From Eumeta japonica (lineage: Eukaryota > Arthropoda > Insecta > Lepidoptera > Psychidae), in assembly GCA_005406025.1 (NCBI GenBank), contig BGZK01001599.1:62001-126000 (forward strand): a DNA stretch of 64,000 nt, given 5' to 3'. Below, piece after piece: positions 49,133 through 60,040 of the stretch. The notes under the pieces were generated by a model. The model was not told the origin of the DNA. It worked only from the letters and a program-made list of their open reading frames with translations, and searched no databases. Both the position numbers and the translations under genes were made by a program. Numbering within the stretch: the first letter of the stretch is position 1; each line of letters opens with the position of its first letter.

Positions 49133-49810
49133 TTATTTGTTTAATCTTCTTTTTTCCCACGTCATCCTAATGATCTCCCCTAACTGTGCACATCCCGGCG
49201 CGTTCTGTGTTTTGAAGAACTCTTCTGTATTTATTCTATTCATCCATTCCACGATTTTGGGAAACCTGTCAGCGTCGACCGGTAGCAACTCGTGCAGCGT
49301 AGTTGCGGTAGCGCCCACGCAGATATCGGCCAGAGTTAAATGGTTGGCGGCTACATAGGATGACTTCTGCAAGTAACCTTCCAACATGCCATAGGCGTTT
49401 TCTATTTGCGTCTTTTGCTCGTCAGTAATTCCAGAACATTGGCCTAAGAAAGTAGGGATTGTGACTGCTCTCATACTTGGAAAGAGAATACCTGTGTCGA
49501 AGAACAATAATTGATGAAGACGAGCTCTCTCCTGATGATCGTTGGGGTATAATCTCTCCCTTTTATCGGCTCCATACTTCGATATTAGATACATTACGAT
49601 GGCGTGACTATCGGCAAGCGCGAAATCTCCGTCTTCCAATAACGGTATAGTCTTCATCGGATTTTTAGCAGAATATTCCGGTTTACTCAGCTCTCCTTCC
49701 AATAATTTCGGCTCTAGGAATTCAAATTTTAACCCTAGTATGTCACCGAGCATCATGACAGCCCGCGCCGGCGGACTCGCATTGTGTTTGTGCAGAATAA
49801 ACGTCTTCAT
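49133..49810 (-). CDS. Glutathione S-transferase, epsilon class (copy A)
   Basis: A 225-residue uninterrupted reading frame with no intron, the usual length for an insect cytosolic GST. The N-terminal thioredoxin-like domain (about residues 1-80) has the catalytic serine at Ser12 in an ASPPARAV context; SPP rather than SAPC points to the epsilon class. NPMKTIP (50-56) and DSHAI (67-71) form the glutathione site. The alpha-helical C-terminal domain (about 90-225) contains LTLADICVGA (158-167), the conserved folding motif. The family conjugates glutathione to electrophiles such as plant toxins, insecticides and lipid peroxidation products in the cytosol. The ATG has A at -3 and aligns with the start of the neighbouring paralogue. 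Copy B lies 1.8 kb away in the same orientation, so this is a tandem duplicate. Nothing is broken. Class is assigned by motif and the substrate is unknown. Confidence 0.93.
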   Translation of the reverse strand: MKTFILHKHNASPPARAVMMLGDILGLKFEFLEPKLLEGELSKPEYSAKNPMKTIPLLEDGDFALADSHAIVMYLISKYGADKRERLYPNDHQERARLHQLLFFDTGILFPSMRAVTIPTFLGQCSGITDEQKTQIENAYGMLEGYLQKSSYVAANHLTLADICVGATATTLHELLPVDADRFPKIVEWMNRINTEEFFKTQNAPGCAQLGEIIRMTWEKRRLNK

Positions 49811-51581
49811 CTTGGCGGAGTCTAAGTGCGACTAAAGAATATCAAACTCCTGTCTAACACTGTTATCACTTTATCGATGATTTGATTAGCAAAACTTCGT
49901 AAACACAATCTTGGTGCGGTGTTTATTCAGCGCATTCTTTGGTATTATAATGAACAGCCCTATACGGTTCAGCGGATAAGACATTTGCTTCGGGTACAAC
50001 AAATTATGAGTTGGTTTGTTTGTTTTGTTTGTTGGTTACCGACCTTTAACATGTTGGTAAGTTAATTTGCCTAGGTTGTTGTTTGGATATGAGTGTTTAA
50101 GCTTCATATCCTTAGTTGTTGATATAATAGCAATAAACTAATGGAAAATGACATTACTTTGACAGATTAGGTTATAATGTACATGGTTTGTTTAATGCAT
50201 TAAAATAAGATTTATTTATTAGATGCAAAATAAAATGTTAATAATACAAAGAATGTTACACCTCAAAATTAACGTCTTTACTAGCAAATTTGAATTTTTC
50301 TTATAAAATGGTAATTCACTTTTTCAAATACAAATAATTTTGGGTTTTCTTTTTCTGATTAGAAAAGCATCAGGGCAGGCATTGTGAAAATTAAATTTCT
50401 TTCAAGGATTATAACTAGCCAATCTTCTCCTGTCTAATGTAAGTATTTATGCGGAATTCTCCTAAGCAACGGGTAATATACGATGTTCTGTTCAGAGAAG
50501 TGATTTGCGAAATCTGTTATTCCAGTTATAATCGGTAGCAACTGCTATGGTGGTTCTGGGATCCTTTTTTTTACCCCCGTAAAAGTAGATGTCTGATATC
50601 TGGATGCGCAGAAGCCCGTTAGGAAGTGCACAGCCGTTCCATATTTGAGGCAGCCTTAGCCCGCAATATTTTTATTAAGACACATCTGCCTGCATTGTCT
50701 ACTGTCGAGAATTCGTCGCAGATGAGAGTCTAAGAACAAATATAATGGAAAGTGAACCCAGTTTAATGTTCGAAATCAGGTATCTTAATCTCTTTGTACA
50801 ACAGTGATCACCTTTATCAGCTCTCCATGCAGAGGTTATATCAAATTTATCTCAACATTTGCTTGTGAACATCATTAAGTTTGATTATACATCTTTTCTC
50901 GGTATTTGCTGTCGGGTGTCACCCATTAATTAGATACATTTTAATTATGTGTACAATGTATATCATATGTCTCAATTGACAAAACAGTTAGGTAATTTAG
51001 AACTCGAACCCTATTATATGTCAGAGGTCACATAAAAAAAACCATAGGCTCTGAAATTCATGTCTCACTGTACATAAATTAAATATTCTGTATTTTATCT
51101 TTATACCTTTCATTTACTTATATTCATAATTAACACTAATGAAAAATACGGGGATACAATGTAATTTGACTATTCGATAAATTTAAAAAACGAGTATAAC
51201 AAAAGAACAAAAGTAGAAAAATACGGTCAGTAGTTGTGATGAAAATACATGACAATTATTAAAGAAAAAACTTTAAAAGGGCTATTAATTTCATAACGAA
51301 CAACATTGTACCTGTGAAAAATAAAAAAAATAACAGCTGCTGTATAATGTGTGAAATTGTTTATTTCTAAAGATTGATTTTATTTTTACTGTTTTTCTTA
51401 TAGCGTTTTTATTAATTAAAAACAAGACACTTCTCGAATATCAACATAACGTCTGCAATAATGTTGGTAAAAAGCATTGAATATTTTTGTTAAATAATTG
51501 TATTTTTTCCAAAAATGCTAACAAATAAGACAATTGTCAAATAATTTTGTTTTAATTAAAATGACAATAACGTAAAAATAA
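49811..51581. other. Spacer between the two GST genes
   Basis: About 1.8 kb, AT-rich, with the possible SINE head at 49958. It must contain the promoter of copy A (minus strand, from 49811 upward). No clear TATA box or antioxidant-response element was recognised. Confidence 0.5.
49958..50012 (+). repeat. Possible tRNA-derived SINE head upstream of GST copy A
   Basis: CCCTATACGGTTCAGCGGATAAGAC resembles the degraded A-box region of tRNA-type SINEs. It lies about 150 bases upstream of the GST copy A start codon. Weak match, no B box seen. Confidence 0.25.
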
Positions 51582-51587
51582 TTTATT
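51582..51587 (-). terminator. Poly(A) signal of GST copy B
   Basis: AATAAA on the minus strand, 25 nt after the stop codon of copy B. This is a normal place for a cleavage and polyadenylation signal and would give a very short 3' UTR. Confidence 0.5.
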
Positions 51588-51611
51588 TAGAGGACAGATG
51601 TTGGCGATTAC

Positions 51612-52286
51612 TTATTCACCCTTCTTTTTCTTCCAATTTGTTTTGATTATAGTTGCCAGCGCTGCACATCCAGGCGCGTTCTGTTTTACAAAGCATTCTT
51701 CTGTGCTTATTCTATTCAGCCATGCCGCTGTATTGGGAAATCTATCAGCATCAACCGGTATCAGCTCGTGCAGGGAAGTAGCTGTTGCCCCCACGCAAAT
51801 ATCGGCTAAAGTTAAATGATTACCGGCTACGTAAGGCGATTTTTGTAAATAACCTTCCAACATGCCGTAGGCGTCTTCTATCTGCGCTTTCTGTTCATCG
51901 GTGTATCCGGATGTTTGACCGAGAAAAGCCGGCAGAGTCACGGCCCTCATTCTCGGAAAAAGAATACCCGTATCGAAGAACATTCTCTGGTGAAGGACCG
52001 CCCTGTCCCGGTGATCGCTGGGATACAATATTTCTTTATTGTCCGCTCCGTATTTGGACAACAGATAAATGACGATGGCGTGGCTGTCGGACAGTGAGAA
52101 ATCCCCATCTTCCAGCAGCGGTATCGTCTTCATGGGGTTCTTTGCGGCGTATTCCGGTTTCGCCAGGTCTCCTGCTATCAGGTCCGGCTCGACGTATTCG
52201 AATTTCAGACCCAGCATGTCGCCTACCATCATGACGGCCCGCACCGGGGGGCTGGCGCTGAACCCGTGCAACACTAACGTCCTCAT
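51612..52286 (-). CDS. Glutathione S-transferase, epsilon class (copy B)
   Basis: A 224-residue intronless frame, closely similar along its whole length to copy A. Ser12 sits in ASPPVRAV, NPMKTIPLLEDGDF and SDSHAI form the glutathione site, and LTLADICVGATAT is the C-terminal folding motif. The frame can be extended eight codons to position 52310, but only to a GTG. The ATG at 52286 aligns exactly with the start of copy A and has G at -3, so it is the likely start. A TCAGT arthropod initiator-like motif lies at 52309-52313, and a poly(A) signal lies 25 nt past the stop. The C-terminal tail is lysine-rich. Its coding GC content looks higher than in copy A, so the two are not a very recent duplication. 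Same predicted role: cytosolic glutathione conjugation of electrophiles. Confidence 0.93.
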   Translation of the reverse strand: MRTLVLHGFSASPPVRAVMMVGDMLGLKFEYVEPDLIAGDLAKPEYAAKNPMKTIPLLEDGDFSLSDSHAIVIYLLSKYGADNKEILYPSDHRDRAVLHQRMFFDTGILFPRMRAVTLPAFLGQTSGYTDEQKAQIEDAYGMLEGYLQKSPYVAGNHLTLADICVGATATSLHELIPVDADRFPNTAAWLNRISTEECFVKQNAPGCAALATIIKTNWKKKKGE

Positions 52287-52308
52287 TTCGGCAGCGGTCA
52301 AACACGAC

Positions 52309-52313
52309 ACTGA
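52309..52313 (-). promoter_or_regulatory. Possible initiator (TCAGT) of GST copy B
   Basis: TCAGT matches the arthropod Inr consensus and sits 23-27 nt upstream of the ATG. An AT-rich ATAATA stretch lies about 28 nt further upstream, where a weak TATA box would be. This is inference from motifs only; the motif is short. Confidence 0.3.
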
Positions 52314-52319
52314 CGGTTG

Positions 52320-55300
52320 TCATATATACAGAATATTATGTACGCGTCTGGTGTTCAATATTATCTTCTTGTTGATATATTAAATTTTTTGATAACAGAG
52401 TTGTTTTGAACAAGTTATCGCTTTTAAAACGTACGTTACGTATATAAATACATTGCGATAACGTGATTGCAAGACAAAATTGTAAAATGTAAGCAAAAAT
52501 ATCATGCTTTTTAATAAATTAAATAAAATTGTTCTTGTGACAAAAAAGTATATAAAATTGAAATTGAGAATACAGAATCCTATTATACACATACGGATGC
52601 CGTTTTGTATTTACTTAGGTTAACATTATGAATTAAAATTTCGAGTGCTGGTATTTTTTTTAGAAAACAGTCTTAAATACTTTGATATCGGCCGTTATAA
52701 ATAGAGTTTCAAGTATTATAAAAAATAAGTAGTATAACAGTTGACAGCGAATCAAATCAAGCGATTGTTAACACTATACCATAAATTAATTTTCACGTAG
52801 GATCGTAATTACCAATAAATTATCTTCTCGACACAAATCTTGTAACAATGTCCAAAAATAAAATTGAAATCCGTACAAAACACTAATATTTCACAAATTT
52901 TAATGCAATTTCAGAGTGGTTTTCAATTAACCAATTAACCTGTTAGTAACTATATTTCAGGAAATTTCTACTCATGACCGTAATAAAAGGTACTTTACAA
53001 TTTCATTCTCAAGTTAATGCTTACAAAGATTCTAGAGACTGATCATTTAATCAAATTACCGCTTTGATGTACTTAGGCAGGTAGTATAGATTTAGGAATT
53101 TTCGTTTTTACTTTTTCTTAATTAAAAACGTTATTGACTTTGTGAATAAATAAATAAAAAAAACAAACAAAGTCAGATTATAATCCACATTAAGAAAACC
53201 AATACCAATCTACTGAAATGACTAGGCACTCGTCATATATTAACGAGGGCAACACCAAAGGATATTCAGATAAATTATCACACGGCAAAAATACGATATC
53301 GTCTCGCACTCGCATGCGGATAATGCTCGTAAAGTAGGAAAAATGATTATACATGGTCTGTGAACATGGCTTATACCCTAAATTGTCCCTTTTTATCGCA
53401 AACTAACGCACTGGCCGGCATAAATATAACACATTAAGCCTCATCGTGATTCGATTTTCTGTACTATTTTCCAGCACGTTTGAGAATTCTATTCAAGTCT
53501 ATCTCGTACTTATGAAAACGCTAATTTAAACATAATGGTATGAAAATTTAATAATACTTACATAGAGTCTAATAAAAATATGCATGTTTTACCGATATAT
53601 GCCCTATGAAAAAGTAGAGTATACATTTTACAAGAGCAAAACGTGGACGAAAGCTGTAAAAGATTCATAAATATATAAAAATATCAAATAGAAGTAATAT
53701 AGTGTGCTATGTATTGCTGGGCCAAAAAAACAAACAATTATTAAAATACAATTTCTTCGTTAAATATTTTATTTGTACCGATGGTATTATGGTTCGCTGA
53801 TCGAGTATTATTTTCTACTTGGAAATCACTTCAACGTTCACAAAAAGAAGATATTTCACTATTCTGTGGTACTTCGGCCTACACTTTGTACATGACTAAT
53901 TTAAAAATGTCATTAATAAATTGTAGTCTTTTGTTTATCATTTTGGTGTTTTTTAGTTTAATATTTTCCGTACAAAGCTATCGAACACCTAATTACAGGC
54001 AGTACTAATATAAAAAATAAAGAAAGCGTTAAGACGTAATAAAAAATTACGGGCGAGCGTGTACGGCCGACAGACAGAGACAGAAGAAGAAGAAAAAGAA
54101 GATAAATACTTTTTCTTTATATGACTCTATCACTTTCTATTCGTCGTACATACTCGTCCGTGAATATAGAATTTATGCTGATTGAAGCATATTGAAATTT
54201 AAAAGAACGTTCAAAAATCATATTTTTTTATTCCCATCCCAGATTATTTTATTATCTAAAAATCGTAATTTTATCTAAAAATTAGACTTTTCTATTATTA
54301 CTTTGTAATTAAGTTATCTCTTATGGTACATTTCATTTGCGATTGGTAGTTAACAGCTTTTGGAATGGATATTTTATTAAATAATGCTTTTGAAATGAAA
54401 AAAAAAAACCAAAACTTCAAAAATTGCGATTACATTATTTTTCTAATAATCTAATAAAATTTTACTCAATTTTCTAAGATATATACAAAATTCAGGCTAG
54501 ACATGAAACATCTCCTTTACATAGTGCCGCTAGTATCTAACCACTTAATTAATAATTAAATTAATTCATGAGAGCCACATACAATATAATCTTGTCATGT
54601 TTGGTTCATTCTTCATTGTGTGACTATATCGATCAAAAGACGGTAAATATTTCTAAGATGCCTACAAAAATTTAAAAAAGGTTACGATGCGAGTATAGGC
54701 CACATGGTGTGCGTGACGCACGACAGCCCGTCTTAAGCATGTGTTGCTGTATTAGGATCTATGCCGCAATTTGGCACATTAACCTACTTAAATATGCGAT
54801 AAACGGATCGCTTCAAGATGAAATACGAAAGCAGTAATCATCTCATAGGACGCGCTCATTGCTCAGTATAATTTTTAAAATAAATGTTACATCATTTAAT
54901 CTTTAGCGACGTCGTTACACGCACCTTACTAAGATATCTGAAGAAATTTCCGACCGGCCAACACTAAGCCATTATTGGACAATGGAGGAACCGTTTTATG
55001 GTCAGGGTTTTTAAATCCCACGTCAATAACCGATCTTGCGCAGCGTTACAATAAGAGTATACAGTTCTACGTTAAGAAATTGTTTTCATAATTTTTCTTG
55101 ACCTCAATTCTTGTTTGTAATCCTATTACAAACAAGAACTTGCACTTGTCAAAATAGATTATAATATATTGACACCTAGTTTATTCTGATCACTTTTTCT
55201 TATGTAGAAGGAAAAGTATAATGAATTCATTCAAATGAATTCATTGTAACAATGCACTAAGCAGTTTACAGTAAAACATTTTGAGGTAACTAGACAAATG

Positions 55301-56449
55301 ACTTGGAAAAACTGTTTCTTTACGTTCGCTGATGTTGAATTCAAATAAATTTAGAAGGCTATATAATTTAAATGTTAAAATTTTTCATGTTACAGTTTCA
55401 ATTTATGTAGCCCCTATCGGGCACAGGTATTACGACTATACGCGAGATCAGTATCTAGATTCTATGCTTTAGCGGATATTTGCTGAAAATTCTGAAACAA
55501 TGCACACGACGATAACTATTTTATCGCATCTCTGTACATCGTAACGACTACGGCACGTAATGTTTGTAAATTTTCTCAATAAACAGTAATAATATTTTGT
55601 GACAGAAAATTAATTCTTGATTTATGGTGCGCAAGTTTTCAAGTTAGTGAGCCAATTTGGAGTTTTTTTTTTTATAATCTACGTTTTGCACAACGTTAGT
55701 AACAAAAATTTCAAAGGTATTAAGAATCTTGTAAGGAATGAATTCAATCAATTTGGTAGTACTGTATTATAACAAAATACGATATGATTTTATAATAGTA
55801 ATTTAGAAATTATTCACGATAATTTAGTTACAAAAAAGACTTCGAGATTATCACCATTGGTATAATTCGTGACCGTAATCATCGACAGTCGACAGTTGTA
55901 CACTATAGTTTTGAGTAGCCTCGAAGAACAACGTTCAATAGTACTTGAAAAATTGCTCTAATCGTCACTCTGGGCACATGAATTTATGATCGTGATGGCT
56001 ATTTTAATTTTACGCTTTTGGCGCTATTAACTAAATTAATTAATGACTCAAATCGAATTAACCACCACTATTGGGTTAATTATTTTAGATTAGTGTCATC
56101 AAAGAGATCTACAGGAAACAAATTTTCTTACTAATACATATAAATCATAAGGATAATTGAAAAATAGAAATGAAAGAATTCACCAATTTAGAATATTAAA
56201 TCTAAACAATAATCATGTAGGCAAATTGGAAGCATTCGGAAGATAATCCATAAGAAGTTTTGACACTTTTGTTTTAAAATTCGATATTTATCAGTTTAAC
56301 GTCATTTATTTCGAGAGCGATGCGAAAACATATTTGTGACTACAGTCGCCGCCTACAGGCAGCAGTGTTGCCAGTCAAGCGATATCGTTATTGTGTCAGA
56401 TTTGTTTTACCAAAAATATTCTCAAAGGCATACCCTACAACAATAGATT
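52320..56449. other. Non-coding, AT-rich, upstream of GST copy B
   Basis: No gene seen. The promoter-proximal part (52320-52600) is very AT-rich. The hairpin at 55108 is the main structure. Confidence 0.5.
55108..55138. repeat. Perfect 14-bp inverted repeat, 3-base loop
   Basis: TTCTTGTTTGTAAT and ATTACAAACAAGAA around CCT. Confidence 0.9.
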
Positions 56450-56960
56450 TATCTCGATCCCGACGATCGAGCTCATAATACAATAATCGGGTTCTTGTCG
56501 TGCGAGCACCTGTTTTTCCGGGCGGCTCACATTAACGCAGTATTCGTCGCTTCCCGAATTCACCGCAATCCTGCGCCCCTAACCGAGGGCCCCCTCGGGT
56601 AATTAATTTAACCGGCCAACACTAACAAACGGTGCCCCTGAAATAAATCCTCGGCAAATATAATTAAGGGCTCCCTCGAAAATCGATGTCGCCGCGTCCT
56701 CGCGACCTAGAATTGAGTTATTTGCGGTGCGACCTGGCCCGTTGCGGGACTTTCCGTCTTGTTTTGTGTGGGCGTTTCGGAAGGTCCGCATTAAAATTAT
56801 CTTCTAATGAATTCAAAATGCTCATCGACGCCGCTCCGACCGCAAGGCCCCGAAATAAACCGTTCTTTTAAACATGAGCGAGATTCTCACTCCGCGCTGT
56901 GACATCCAAATCTATAACTTGAAACCGAATCGAAACATCTTTAAGACGCAGGCTTTTGAT
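56450..56960. other. GC-rich island, candidate regulatory sequence
   Basis: A long GC-rich block with embedded GGGTAATTAATTTAACCGG (56597-56615) and ATATAATTAAGGGC. Two weak overlapping open frames on opposite strands show no domain. It looks like a conserved regulatory block, but cross-species comparison was not possible. Confidence 0.35.
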
Positions 56961-57879
56961 TTCGGTCGTATTGAAAACCCACCACCCTATTTGTTCGTGT
57001 TGTAACGAAAATATTAATAGTAATTCCTTATACTTTCATGATATTCACTACGAAATATTGGCACATTGTTAGTGACAAAAGGTTTTCTGTTGTTTTAAGA
57101 CTCTTACTCTACATGAGTCTGACGACAAGGTCCAATGTCACTGTGAGTACTTTCTTTAAAATATTTGTTTGCTACATTGCACTACAATACACTACAATAA
57201 TATCAATTACTATTGTACTATTTTAGTTCATATTTAAATTGGATTAAAAAATCTAATTTTAAATACAAGTAATGAACTTCCACTTCAATTCTTTTTTTTT
57301 TTGAATAGTTACTCAATTACATTCGAATAATTTATAATCTTTTTGTAATTGATAATTCACATGAAAAAGCAACGAGCGTACATATGTTAACAGTTGATAA
57401 ATGTCGATAATAAAGTAATGTAGTTCTCCTCTATCTATCTCCAAACCCACAAGTTTTTGCAATACTGTAACTTGGATGTGAGTCCTTCTATTTATCATAT
57501 AGATAACCCTATCAATATGATAGATTAGATAGATAATTGTAGAACTCAAAATGACATTGACATTAAAATTTAAAAAAACATTGAAATATCAAACAATATT
57601 GTAACATCAGCAAAATCAAAACATTAGACAATACGAAAACATATATCGTATTATGGTAGAGCTAACCTGTGGTTAGCTGTGGCACGAAAATGGGCCGACT
57701 CGGCCGCTCATGTACCAAATTCACACAGAATACCAATGTGAAACGGCAGCTCCCGCTCTGAAATTTATCCAGTGAAAGAGAGTTCCGGTGGATCACTTCC
57801 TCTTCAATACTCCTACAATACTTTTTTGTAATCCCCTTCCTCCCCCAGTTAGACGAGTTCTGTCTTCCTCAGTCCACTC

Positions 57880-58015
57880 CTATTTCATTAGACGTCCTAT
57901 TCCTACCCAAGAGGCGGGCAACGTACTTGTGACTTCTTTGATGGGGTTGCGAGTGTTCACGGGCGGTGGCTGGCACATACCTACGCTTTGGTAGATCGCA
58001 TGCTCGATTGTCCCT
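57880..58015 (+). repeat. Lepidopteran retroelement 3' tail (copy 2)
   Basis: Shows GGCGGGCAACGTACTTGTGAC, then TTGCGAGTGTTCACGGGCGG, then GCATGCTCGATTGTCC, the same order of motifs as at 3391-3475. Upstream material from about 57660, including a small hairpin (GCTAACC at 57660, GGTTAGC at 57670), may belong to the same element. Confidence 0.5.
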
Positions 58016-59307
58016 CGAAAATGCTCTAAAAAACTACTGTAAAAATAACATATAAAGCTGTAAAAAAACGAGATGGTGGGAATCATTTAATTATTTTGTT
58101 GTTGAAAAAATTGTCAATTATTTTGATTTTATATATTTACATACTTGATACTTTGTGTGACATCTGCTTTGATAACATAAAGTAATTTCAAAATGTTTGT
58201 TTCGTGTTATAGTGCTGCTGCTTCACAGCTTAAGGACTTGACAAAAAAAGCTTTCGTGCAAAATTCGTTATAATAATAAACACAAGATAACGAATCCTTT
58301 TTCAAAACGAAGAATTAAAATTTCGAATACGCCAAAAATGTATGTCAGATTTTTAGTTTTTTGATATAATACCGAGACCGGCTTCCTGAGAATGACACTC
58401 ATTGGTCAATTATCCCGTTGCCACGATTGAACCCGGTATCCTATCCGAAGTTCAAGGAATATGTCCGCATAATTTAGTTACTTTTATTTATTTTTGAATG
58501 TTAACTCTAATCCGTGAGCTGCGAGATCATTTATATAGACGATGCTTTATATATTTATGAGTTACTGAAACTACAAACTGGTTTTTAAGAAGCCGAAACA
58601 AATCGCATGCTCACTTAGAATTTATTATTTTTTTATACAGCATTTAGCATTTTATTTTTGCTTCTGCATGCAACAGAATCTTTCAATAAATCCCAATGGT
58701 GAAAATCCACACATTTCAGCACTAAATCGGAATTGTTGTTTTAAAAAGTTTGTATATGAAATTATATAGAATCTGAGCTCAAGCGCAGCACACAGGTTTT
58801 AGTATTATACGATGTAATCGTAAAAATTTTCAGACGGCGATGGAAAGACGTCGAACGAACTACGAATAATCACTTTAAACAATACTAGAACCATTAAAAT
58901 ATTGAACAGAACAGTAAATTGTTTGCTGATAGTCGAGAATCCTCAACTGATTCCTTCCCTGTGCCGCAGTAAATGGAAAAAAAGTTTTGTTTCGTTAACT
59001 GCTGCGAAGAAAATGAAATGTAATCCACAAGTTGTCTAGCTAATGCTTTATCGTTGCGTGTGTCGGGATGGAATGGCATGAGTTACGGCTTAGCCGAACT
59101 TCAAGCCGGTTCGCCAGACTCGTGTGTTGTGCATGCTGTATTTATTTTCTCCTTCGGAACACGTTCATTGGGTGCTGATTCCGTACGCTTTTAGGTTTCG
59201 CGTACGTGAATAATGTACGTGTATTATCCGAAGTACGAAACGATGGTCTGTAAATTGCAATAACTTATAAATAATCATCCTAAATATCAATATGTTTATT
59301 TATTTAT

Positions 59308-59500
59308 AAGCTTACGCCTATTTCCCAGAGGAGTAGGCAGAGTCTACGCATTTCCCCATGGTACGCTCCTTGCATATTTCTCTTGCTTCATGGACATTCA
59401 TCATGATCACCATTTTTTCATGCGAGTTCGTCGGTTTCGGGTGCTCAGAATTTGGCCTTCTTTTAACATGCCATCAACTCGGTCTGTATAAGATTATCAA
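59308..59500 (+). repeat. Interspersed repeat family A, copy 4 (best copy)
   Basis: Begins AAGCTTACGCCTATTTCCCA and runs through AGGCAGAGTCTACGCATTTCC, TCTTGCTTCATGGACATTCA, CGAGTTCGTCGGTTTCGGGT and GGCCTTCTTTTAACATGCCA. From memory this is a widespread lepidopteran repeat. No coding region. Confidence 0.75.
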
Positions 59501-59857
59501 TCAATTTATACATTTATAAATTAAGCAATAACCATAAGCGTTTCTAGTGTTCTATTTTACAAGGATTTATTGATAAATGTATAAGCATCACGAAATAGAT
59601 TTATTTGAGATCAAAAATATCATATATGATTATTAAAGAAAATCGAAATTAATAGACAAAAATATAATATGCAATTATATTATTATTTCAAAAATGAAGG
59701 AATGTATAAAAAGATATTATTTAACAGACATTTATTATAAGAGCAGATATCACTTACTCTTTAATTCAATAATATTTTACAAAATTCTCATAAAAGCAAG
59801 ATAAATTTCTGAAATAAAAGGGACATCGTCCAAAACAGTGTTTGACGTGACGTAATA

Positions 59858-60040
59858 TAAGCTCACGCTTATTTCTCAGAAATATAGGTAAAACGGTATC
59901 AGATCTTTATCTGGTCTGATCCTCGTACAATTCCCCTGTTCCACTGATGCTTATCAATTATTTCGGGTGGGTGGCTCATTCCATGGTTATTCTTTAATAT
60001 GCTCATAGGCATAGAAGTATTACACTTTGCTTATAGACTA
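59858..60040 (+). repeat. Interspersed repeat family A, copy 5
   Basis: Begins TAAGCTCACGCTTATTTCTCAG and later has GTTCCACTGATGC, TTTCGGGTGGGTGGCTC and TTATTCTTTAATATGCTCA. Same orientation as copy 4 and about 360 bases downstream of its end. Confidence 0.65.

Noticed and set aside
52287..52310. An N-terminal extension of GST copy B starting at GTG
   Set aside because: GTG is not a normal eukaryotic start and the extension has no counterpart in copy A.
51785..52383. Several open frames overlapping GST copy B on both strands
   Set aside because: All are shadows of the GST coding sequence; only the GST frame has conserved protein motifs.
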